From Roseiarcus sp963807735 (GTDB lineage Bacteria > Pseudomonadota > Alphaproteobacteria > Rhizobiales > Beijerinckiaceae), in contig CAWEDI010000031.1 of the NCBI GenBank assembly GCA_963807735.1, forward strand, positions 39,015-103,014: 64,000 nt of DNA, given 5' to 3'. Under the pieces are notes generated by a model. It made no database searches and was not told the origin of the DNA. It saw only the letters and a list, made by a program, of their open reading frames with translations. Made by a program: the position numbers and the translations under genes. Below are positions 56,612-64,000 of the stretch, in pieces. How positions within the stretch are numbered: the stretch's first letter is position 1; each line of letters opens with the position of its first letter.

Positions 56612-57924
56612 ATGTTTGGTAAGCGTGCCCATCCCGGAGTCAGCGTTCCCTCCGCGCCCACGCCCGCCTCCGCGCCGCAAGCCGCGGAGCCGCCGCGCGC
56701 GCCTCCCGGCGCCGCCGCCGAGCCTCAACCGTGAGGCCGAGCAGCGGCCGGAAAGCTATTTCCAGACCAAGTCGATGATCTTCAGCGCGCTGATCGAGGC
56801 GATCGACCTCTCGGCGTTGTCGAAGCTCGACCAGGAGAGCGCGCGCGAAGAAATTCGCGACATCGTGCACGAGATCGTCACGATCAAGAATCTGGTGCTG
56901 TCGATCGCCGAGCAGGAGGACCTGCTCGACGACATCTGCAACGACGTGCTCGGCTTCGGGCCGCTCGAGCCGCTGCTGGCGCGCGACGACATCGCCGACA
57001 TCATGGTCAACGGGCCGGCTCGCACCTTCATCGAAGTCGGCGGCAAGATCCAGCTCACCAACGTGCGCTTCCGCGACAATGCGCAGTTGATGAACATCTG
57101 CCAGCGCATCGTCAGCCAGGTCGGCCGGCGTGTCGACGAAGCCTCGCCGATCTGCGACGCGCGCCTGCTCGACGGCTCCCGCGTCAACGTGATCGCGCCG
57201 CCGCTGGCGATCGACGGCGCCGCGCTCACCATTCGTAAGTTCAAGAAGGACAAGCTGACGCTCGATCAACTCGTGCGCTTCGGCGCGATTTCCCCAGCGG
57301 GCGCGGAGATCCTCAAGATCATCGGCCGCGTCCGCTGCAACGTCGTCATCTCCGGCGGCACCGGCTCGGGCAAGACGACGCTGCTGAACTGCCTGACCAA
57401 CTACATCGACGGCGGCGAGCGCGTCATCACCTGCGAAGACGCCGCGGAGTTGCAATTGCAGCAGCCGCACGTCGTGCGGCTGGAGACGCGGCCGCCCAAT
57501 CTGGAAGGCGTCGGCGCGGTCACGCATGCGCGATCTCGTCAAGAACTGCCTGCGTATGCGCCCGGAACGGATCATCGTCGGCGAGGTGCGCGGACCCGAA
57601 GCGTTCGACCTGTTGCAGGCGATGAACACCGGCCACGACGGCTCGATGGGCACGCTGCACGCCAACTCGCCGCGCGAGGCGCTGAGCCGTATGGAATCGA
57701 TGATTACGATGGGCGGCTATTCGCTGCCGACCAAGACGATCCGCGAGATGATCGTCGCCTCCGTCGACGTCATCGTCCAGGCCGCGCGCCTTCGCGACGG
57801 CTCGCGCCGCATCACCCACATCACCGAGGTGATGGGCATGGAAGGCGACATCATCATCACCCAGGATCTGTTCGTCTACGAACTCGTCGGCGAGGACGCG
57901 CAAGGCAAGCTGAAGGGCCGCCAT
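56612..57924 (+). pseudogene. cpaF: Secretion ATPase CpaF/TadA, two frameshifts and lost C terminus
   Basis: Type II/IV secretion ATPase. MFGKRAHPGVSV and a Pro/Ala linker run to a stop near 56730; the core resumes in another frame with EQRPESYFQTKSMIFSALIE. Walker A GGTGSGKTTLLNC and LQLQQPHVVRLETRPPN are present; an extra C near 57525 shifts the frame again before MRDLVKNCLRMRPERIIVGE, TGHDGSMGTLHANSP and ITHITEVMGMEGD. The sequence leaves CpaF at the palindrome junction after DAQGKLKGRH, about 40-50 residues before the usual end. No cpaG or cpaH follows. Confidence 0.88.
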
Positions 57925-59214
57925 CGCCGACGATTTCGTAGACGAACAGATCCTGGGTGATGATGACGTCGCCTTCCATGCCCATCACCTCGGTGATGTG
58001 GGTGATGCGGCGCGAGCCGTCGCGCAGGCGCGCGGCCTGCACGATGACGTCGACCGACGCGGTGATCATTTCGCGGATGGTGCGCGACGGCAGCGAATAG
58101 CCGCCCATGGTGATCATCGATTCGATGCGGCTCAGCGCCTCGCGCGGCGAGTTGGCGTGCAGCGTGCCCATCGAGCCGTCGTGGCCGGTGTTCATCGCCT
58201 GCAGCAGGTCGAACGCCTCGGGTCCGCGCACCTCGCCGACGATGATGCGCTCGGGGCGCATACGCAGGCAGTTCTTGACGAGATCGCGCATCGTGATCTG
58301 CCCGGCGCCCTCGAGATTGGGCGGCCGCGTTTCGAGCCGCACGACATGCGGCTGCTGCAGTTGCAGTTCCGCGGCGTCCTCGCAGGTGATGACGCGCTCG
58401 CCGGCGTCGATGTAGTTGGTCAGGCAGTTGAGCAGCGTCGTCTTGCCGGAGCCGGTGCCGCCGGAGATGACGACGTTGCAGCGCACCCGGCCGATGATCT
58501 TGAGGATTTCCGCGCCCGCCGGCGAGATCGCGCCGAAGCGCGTCAGCTGATCGAGCGTCAGCTTGTCCTTCTTGAACTTTCGGATCGTCAGCGCGGCGCC
58601 GTCGATCGCCAGCGGCGGCGCGATCACGTTGACGCGCGAGCCGTCCAGCAGGCGCGCGTCGCAGATCGGCGAGGCTTCGTCGACGCGCCGGCCGACCTGG
58701 CTGACGATGCGCTGGCAGATGTTCATCAACTGCGCGCCGTCGCGGAAGCGGACGTTGGTCAGCTGAATCTTGCCGCCGACTTCGATGAAGCGTGCGCGTC
58801 GGCCCGTTGACCATGATGTCGGCGATGTCGTCGCGCGCCAGCAGCGGCTCCAGCGGGCCGAAGCCGAGCACGTCGTTGCAGATGTCGTCGAGCAGGTCCT
58901 CCTGCTCGGAGATCGACAGCACGAGATTCTTGATCGTGACGATCTCGTGGACGATGTCGCGAATTTCCTCGCGCGCGCTTTCCTGATCGAGCTTGGACAG
59001 CGCCGCCAGATCGATCGCCTCGATCAGCGCGCCGAAGATCATCGATTTGGTCTGGAAATAGCTTTCCGGCCGCTGCTCGGTCTGCGCGTTCGGCGTCGGC
59101 CGACGGCGCCGGGATCGTGCGGCGCGCATCGGCTCGGCGCGGCGGCGCGGCTCGGCGCGCGCGGCGCGAGCGCGGCTGGACGCTCAGACCCGGATTGGAA
59201 CGCTTACCGAACAT
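57925..59214 (-). pseudogene. Mirror copy of cpaF, frameshifted, lost C terminus
   Basis: Starts MFGKRSNPGLSVQPRS at 59214, breaks in the Pro/Arg-coded linker near 59110, and again near 58796 (one extra base beside the codons for NGPTRT). From about 58730 the frame is clean up to the junction: NICQRIVSQVGRRVDEASPI, Walker A GGTGSGKTTLLNC, TMRDLVKNCLRMRPERIIVG, and TQDLFVYEIVGD. Differences from the plus copy are few and conservative (for example L to I before VGD, T to S). The 3' end is missing at the same place as in the plus copy. Confidence 0.87.
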
Positions 59215-59281
59215 GTCTCGACTTTCCTTGCGTCTCCGCGAGCGACGCGACGCCGTCGCCGCGCTGGACGCGCGACGCGCG

Positions 59282-60566
59282 TCACGCTTTCTTGCGACCG
59301 AACTTGCGCCAGCAGCGGATCGAACAGGCCGCGCTTGGCCTTGCGCGTCTCGCCTCGGCCCGCGATCGTCGTTGGTCAGTTCGGCGAAAATCTCGGCGCA
59401 GCGTGCCCTTCGGCTCGATTTCGGCGATCATCTGCCCGTTGTTGGCCGCCGAGCCGAACAGCTTGGCGTCGTGCGGGATGACCGCGATCGGCTCGATTTC
59501 GATGGTCTTGGTGAAGTCGGCGACCGAGATCTCCGGCCGCTTCGGCATGCCGACGCCGTTGAGCACCAGGCGCGGCGGATGATCGTGCGGGCGCGCGCCG
59601 CGGATGTTGTCCATGATGTTCTTGGCGTTGCGCAGATTGGCGAGATCGGGCGCCGCGACGACGATCACTTCGTCGGCGCCGACCAGCATGCGCCGCGTCC
59701 AGCGCGTTCCAGGCGTGCGGAATGTCGAGCACGATCCAGGGCGTCGAGGCGCGCATCGTGTCGACCAGCGAATCGAACGACGGTCTCGGAGAAATCGTAG
59801 AGCCGATCGAGCATCGCCGGCGCGGCGAGCAGGTTCAGATTGTCGCCGCATTTCGACAGCAGGCGATCGACCAGAGTCGCGTCGACGCGCTCGGGCGCGA
59901 ACACCGCCTCGGCGACGCCCTGCGGCGGATCCTGGTTGAAGTCGAGGCCCGCGGTGCCGAAGCCGAGATCGAAATCGGCGATGATCGTCGCCATTTCGAG
60001 CCCGGTCGGCGAGCTGCCAGGCGAGATTGTGCGCGATCGTCGAGGCGCCGACGCCGCCCTTGGCGCCGATCGACCGAAATCACGCGGCCGACCGGCTTGG
60101 CGCCCGGCGCGCGGAACAGATGCGAGATCGCCTGGACGAATTCGACGACGCCGAACGGCCAGACCAGATATTCGCTCACGCCGCGCGCCATCAATTGGCG
60201 ATAGAGCACGATGTCGTTGACCTTGCCGATGACGATGACCTTCGTGCCCGCGTCGCAATATTGCGACGAGTTCGTCGAGCTGCTCGAGCAGCGCGTCGCT
60301 GTTCGGCGGTCGCCTCGAGAACGATGACGTTCGGCGTCGGCGCGTTGCGATAGGCCTCCACCGCCGCGGCCGCGCCGCCCATGTTCTGCTTGACATGCGC
60401 CTTGCTCATGCGCCGATCGGCGATCGCGGCCTGCACGACGGCGGCGATTTCCGGCGTTTCGCAGAACGCCTGGATGGAGACGCGCGGAACCGGATCGATC
60501 TGCGGCGATCGGCGTCGCGGCGGCGACTCGCGACTCGGCTGCGTCCTCGAGCGCTTGAGCACGCAT
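59282..60566 (-). pseudogene. Mirror copy of cpaE, heavily frameshifted
   Basis: Starts MRAQALEDAAESRVAAATPI at 60566 and ends KKA plus stop at 59282. Recognisable stretches in changing frames: QYCDAGTKVIVIGKVNDIVL, VSEYLVWPFGVVEFVQAISH, IADFDLGFGTAGLDFNQDPP, and AKLFGSAANNGQMIAEIEPK. At least six frame breaks by eye. Changes against the plus copy are conservative where frames align (I to V, L to W in one site), so the sequence evolved as a protein before or apart from the indels. Confidence 0.85.
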
Positions 60567-60569
60567 GTA

Positions 60570-61313
60570 TCAGCCTCCCTCCGACCGTGCCGATGGGCGT
60601 GTTCTGGTCTTCCAGTCCGTGCCCGGATCCTGGCCCTTGCGCACATCGCTCGATCGCCCGCAGCCGCATCGTCGACGTCGGAGCGGCGCTCGGCGCGCGA
60701 CTGCGCGAGGTCGCGGGGATCGTCGACCTGCGCGGCGAGCATCGACTGCGTCGCGCAGCCGAAATTCTCGTAGGACACGTTCTTCCAGCCCTCGATCGAA
60801 GCTGCCGGAGGCGAGATCGTCGGGCCATTGGCCGCAGGTCGCGCGGCACCTTCGCCTTCAGGCCCTGGAAGACCAGCCGGACCGGCGCGCGCCAGAGTCG
60901 GATCGGCGACCGGATAGGAGCCGACCGACGACGTAGCCGCGCAGCCCGCTCGCGTAGAGCGCCTTGCGAATCTCGTCGACGACGCGGCGCTGCGCCGTCG
61001 CGCCGGTTGGAGGGCGCCAGGATCGCGATCCGGCCGGCGCCGAAGTCGCGATAGCGCTCGGCGAAGGCCCGGATCTTGGCGCGCGACTGCGCGTCGAGCG
61101 CGCCGCCGACCGGGAAGATGTCGAGCGTCGTCGGCGCCTGCGCGAGCACGATCGGATAGCGCTCGTGATAGTCGACGGCCGCGACCGGATCGTTGGAGGC
61201 GTAGTCGATCACGCACGCCGGAGAGCGCGCAGCGCGAGCGCCGCAGCGCCGCGAGCGGACCCGCGATGGCGCGGCCGCGCGGCGACGGGCTTCGGAGATG
61301 ATCAGTGGTTCAT
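60570..61313 (-). pseudogene. Mirror copy of cpaD, heavily frameshifted
   Basis: Lies between the mirror cpaE start and mirror cpaC. Fragments: VAAVDYHERYPIVLAQAPTT, DAQSRAKIRAFAERYRDFGA, RLVFQGLKAK and NFGCATQSMLAAQVDDPRDL in different frames. Several indels within 740 bases. The gene order and short spacing (stop at 60570 beside the mirror cpaE start at 60566) repeat those of the plus arm. Confidence 0.83.
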
Positions 61314-61359
61314 GCGTCGACTCGCGATTGGAGATGTCGGAATCAGGTCTCGAAGTCGT

Positions 61360-62877
61360 TCAATCCGTGATGAATCCGACCTTGCCGGAGTAGTCGGCAT
61401 CGGCTGCAGGCCGCCTGAGCGTCGAATAGATGCGGTTGACCCGGCCGAGCAGCCAAGCCTGCGGATCGCTCGCGTCGTCGAAATTCTGCGTCCGGCCGCA
61501 CGACGTCTGTTGCGGATCGATCGGCGTGGACGATGTAGGGCGTCACGATGATCAGCAGCTCGGTTTCCTGGCGCTGATAGTCGCGCGAGCGGAACAGCGC
61601 GCCGAGCACCGGCAGGTTCATCAGGCCCGGCACGCCGTTGATCGCCTGCTGCGATCTGCGTCGAGATCAGGCCGGCCGAGGCGATCGAGCCGCCGGACGG
61701 CAGTTCGACCGTCGTTTCGTTCTTGCGGGTGCGGAAGCCGGGAATCGACGTGTTGGCGATCGACGAGCTGCTTGCGACGTAGTCGATGTCGGTGACTTCG
61801 GTCGCGATGCGCAGCTGGATGCGGCCCTGCGACAGCACGACCGGCGTGAAGTTGAGCGTGACGCCGTAGGGCTGCTGAATGATGCTGAGCTGGCAGCATG
61901 CCGCCGGTGCAGGTTCTCGCCGTTCGGGATCGGGATCGTGCCGCCGGCGAGGAATTTCGCGCGTTCGCCGGAAATCGCGGTGACGGTCGGTTCGGCGAGC
62001 GTGCGCGCGACGCCCTGCTGCTCGAAGGCCTGCAGGGTCGCCGTCAGCTGCTCGCCGGCCATCGTCCAGCCGATCGTCGCCTTGCGTTGCGCGAGCGCGC
62101 CGTTGACGCGCGAACGGATTGGTGATCGATCGAGCGCTGTCAAGGCCGCTGCGTCGGCGCTCGATCCCGCCGAGAAGTTGACGCCGAGCTGCTTGATGAT
62201 CTGGCGGCGGATTTCGGTGATCGTCACCCGCAGGCTGACCTGATCGAGCCCGCGGATGGTCAGCGAGTTGACGACCTTGCCGCGCGTCGCCGTCGGCGCG
62301 ACGGCCGCCGCGCCGTCGGCCGGCGCCGCGGCGCCGGTCGAGCCGAGGACAGGAAGCCTGCGGCGATGTCGAGCGCCTTCTGCGCGTCGCCCGCGGAGGC
62401 GACGGAGCCGGTCAGGATGATCGAGTCCGCCGACCGTGCGGACATGGATGTCGTTGTCCGGGATCGCGGCTTCGAACAGCTGCGCGAGTTCGCCGACGTC
62501 GCGGCCGACCGTGATCTCCAGCACCGCGATCTTGCGGCCGTCGGCGGCGAGCGCGAAGATCGTCGTCTGGCCCGGCGCCAGCGTCGAGATGTAGATGCGC
62601 CGCGCGCGAGCGCACGATCGCGTTGGCGACCTTCGGCTCGCCGACGAAGATTTCGCGGCGTCCTCGGGCAGGTCGACGATCACCGAGCGGCCGACGCCGA
62701 GCTGCAGGCTCTTGGTCACGCCGCGCTGGACCGCGACGGCGGAAGCCGGCGGCGCGATCGGCGAAGGCGCGGGCGACGGCCGTCGCCGCCACGCAGAGCA
62801 TCGCGAGCGCCGCGAGCCCGCCGACCAAGTTTGGGCCATGCCGCATCGCGCGAGCCGCTCTTGAAGTTGCGGTTCAT
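61360..62877 (-). pseudogene. Mirror copy of cpaC, heavily frameshifted
   Basis: Starts MNRNFKSGSRDAAW at 62877; the tail YSGKVGFITD ends at 61360. Fragments: TKSLQLGVGRSVIVDLPEDA, RRIYISTLAPGQTTIFALAA, KVVNSLTIRGLDQVSLRVTI, and VARTLAEPTVTAISGERAKF. Against the plus copy there are conservative changes (S to T, L to I, D to Q) and many one-base indels, with a more variable stretch after VNFSAGSS. Confidence 0.84.
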
Positions 62878-62891
62878 GGACTGCCGTCCTC

Positions 62892-63693
62892 TCATCGGGC
62901 GGCCTGCTGCGCGGCGCCGTAGCGCACGATCGTCAGCCGCCGCCGTTGTTCCTTCGCGGTCGCCGACCGTTTCGGTCCCCCGCCGCTGTCGACCAGGCTG
63001 CGCAGCACCAGATGCAGATTGGACCGCCGGACATGTGCTGGCGAGCACGATCAGTTCGGCCTGAGCGGGATCGAGTTCGAGCGTCGCGTTGCCGCCGACC
63101 ACGACCTTCTTGCCGTTCTCTTCCTGGACGTTCTGGCCGATCGCCAGCACGCGGACATTGGCAGAATGGTCTGGTGCGCCATGACCTCGGCGCCGCGCGC
63201 CTTGGTCGCCTCGTCGTCGCGAAAGATGCGCACCACGTCGACGCGGTCGTTGGGCAGAATGAACCCGCCGGCCGTCGAATCGCCGCTGTTGTCGATCTTG
63301 ATCGCGACGGCGCGCATGCCGCTCGGCAGGATCGCCGACATGAAGCCGCCGGCGCCGCCCTTGACGAGCTTGTCGCGCCGCATCGGCTCGCCGCGCAGGA
63401 ACGAGTCGCGGGTCATCGAGCCCTTGACGTCGTCCATGGCGTCGCCGCTGGCGACTTTGACGATCATGTGTTCGGAGATCGCGGCCTTCGGCCAAGCCTG
63501 CCAGCGGTCATCGTCGCGTCGACCACGGTGCCCATCGGCACGTCCTGCGCGGCGACGAGCACCTCGTCGGTCTCGAGCTTCGGCGCCTGGACGATGGGCG
63601 CCGCGGGGCGACCCCAGGAATTACTGAAGAGAAAGTAGGCGCCGCCGAACGCGACGACCGAAACGCCGAGCACCCGATTTGCATTCTGTTCAT
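62892..63693 (-). pseudogene. Mirror copy of cpaB, frameshifted
   Basis: Starts MNRMQI at 63693; breaks almost at once (one base missing near 63672), then VVAFGGAYFLFSNSWG, KLETDEVLVAAQDVPMGTVV, MTRDSFLRGEPMRRDKLVKG, and ILPSGMRAVAIKIDNSGDST in further frames. The plus copy has KLQTDKVLVAAQDIPMGSVV and so on, so substitutions are mostly conservative. Intact cpaB in the plus arm makes this copy redundant. Confidence 0.85.
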
Positions 63694-63819
63694 GGACTTC
63701 GGGCCCTCTCGCGCGCGTCGCGCCGCCGTGGCCAACATGAGCGAAATCGTCAAATTACGGTTAATCAGCCGTATCCAAACGATTGCCAATCTCTGAATAA
63801 TCAACGTAAACAAAAAAAG

Positions 63820-63855
63820 AACTCCGCGAGCCGCCTTTCGGCGGCTCGGCAAAGT
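63820..63855 (-). terminator. Mirror copy of the cpaA-cpaB terminator hairpin
   Basis: On the minus strand the stem aactttgccgagccgcc / ggcggctcgcggagtt, loop gaaa, is followed by cttttttt. Two C-to-T changes relative to the plus arm turn G-C pairs into G-U pairs, and one C is bulged, so the hairpin is kept. Confidence 0.7.
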
Positions 63856-63876
63856 TGCCGAAAGGCGACCCCTGGG

Positions 63877-64000
63877 TCAGTGAGAGGCGAGCATGCCCCA
63901 GAACTGCGTCTCGGGATAGACCACCAACCGGCCCAACGCCTAAGGCAATCCATGAGCTATAGCCGGACTTCGCATTGTGAAGTCTGGCGATCCAGATTTG
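63877..64000 (-). pseudogene. Mirror copy of cpaA, 3' end only
   Basis: The last 124 bases of the window, on the minus strand, correspond to the end of cpaA (QIWIARLHNAKSG, VVYPETQFWG, LLASH in the plus arm; here GMLASH plus stop). Two or more indels break it. The gene continues beyond the window edge. Confidence 0.75.

Larger units (their letters stand above)
51817..64000. repeat. Inverted duplication of the tad/cpa cluster, arms about 6.1 kb
   Basis: Plus arm 51817-57892 and minus arm 57925-64000 carry the same genes in mirror order around an axis near 57908, with a 32-base spacer. The arms are homologous but not identical: in the 207 bases next to the axis I count 19 differences, most of them at third codon positions. 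The minus arm is slightly longer (matching starts drift by up to about 50 bases) and has many frame breaks. Confidence 0.88.

Noticed and set aside
57857..57960. Fused reading of cpaF across the palindrome junction
   Set aside because: The short tails that appear after the junction (Arg-rich) come from reading the opposite arm in antisense and are not real protein ends.
51817..64000. Simple fold-back copy of the same molecule (sequencing hairpin)
   Set aside because: The arms differ mainly at third codon positions with conservative amino-acid changes, which errors in a re-read of one molecule would not produce. A join of two different but related sequences, or a real old duplication, remains.

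Overview
The window is GC-rich and compact and reads as alphaproteobacterial, most likely Hyphomicrobiales (Rhizobiales). The markers are ChpT, a DUF4167 protein, an EipA/DUF1134 protein, a DUF2336 protein, choline-sulfatase BetC, a CspA of the alphaproteobacterial type and a cpa (tad) pilus locus whose CpaF ends in the rhizobial style. The genus cannot be decided from the sequence alone.

Layout. 1-9.1 kb: end of a tannase/feruloyl esterase gene; an overlapping set gltD - SanA-like - periplasmic binding protein; a frameshifted betC; and a ribose-type sugar ABC operon on the minus strand with a perfect palindromic operator before it. 9.2-24.5 kb: EVE-domain protein, Asp/Glu/hydantoin racemase, a Ni/Co transporter and cobD separated by an intact-ended IS5-type element, an acyl-CoA synthetase, grxD, moaA, an L,D-transpeptidase, a ThDP enzyme with a TauE-type exporter, a DnaQ-like exonuclease, and serA/serC. 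24.5-41.6 kb: envelope and signalling genes (DUF2336, DUF4337, coiled-coil protein, EipA-like, cysQ, chpT plus a receiver protein, DUF4167, an M17 peptidase, a class III cyclase with TPRs, a TadD-like lipoprotein), ugd, a frameshifted DUF3830 gene, a second acyl-CoA synthetase, a receiver protein, rpsU and cspA. 41.7-51 kb: a reductase, two related MFS exporters flanking a quinone reductase and a methyltransferase, and a methyltransferase - glycosyltransferase - methyltransferase operon.

51.1 kb to the end is the unusual part. A Flp pilin gene and cpaA-cpaB-cpaC-cpaD-cpaE-cpaF run on the plus strand. At about 57.9 kb, inside cpaF and about 40-50 codons before its expected end, the sequence turns back: from 57925 to 64000 the same genes run in mirror order on the minus strand (cpaF', E', D', C', B' and the tail of A'). 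The mirrored arm is not an exact copy. It differs mostly at third codon positions and by conservative amino-acid changes, yet it is broken by many single-base indels. Either this is a real, decaying tail-to-tail duplication of the tad operon, or the assembly has joined two related tad loci (two loci or two strains) at a fold-back point. The DNA alone does not settle this, but the symmetric truncation favours a chimeric join.

Single-base frameshifts also occur elsewhere (betC, the transposase, DUF3830, one MFS gene, cpaC, cpaE, cpaF), so residual assembly indels are a real possibility throughout, and the genes marked as pseudogenes may be intact in the organism.
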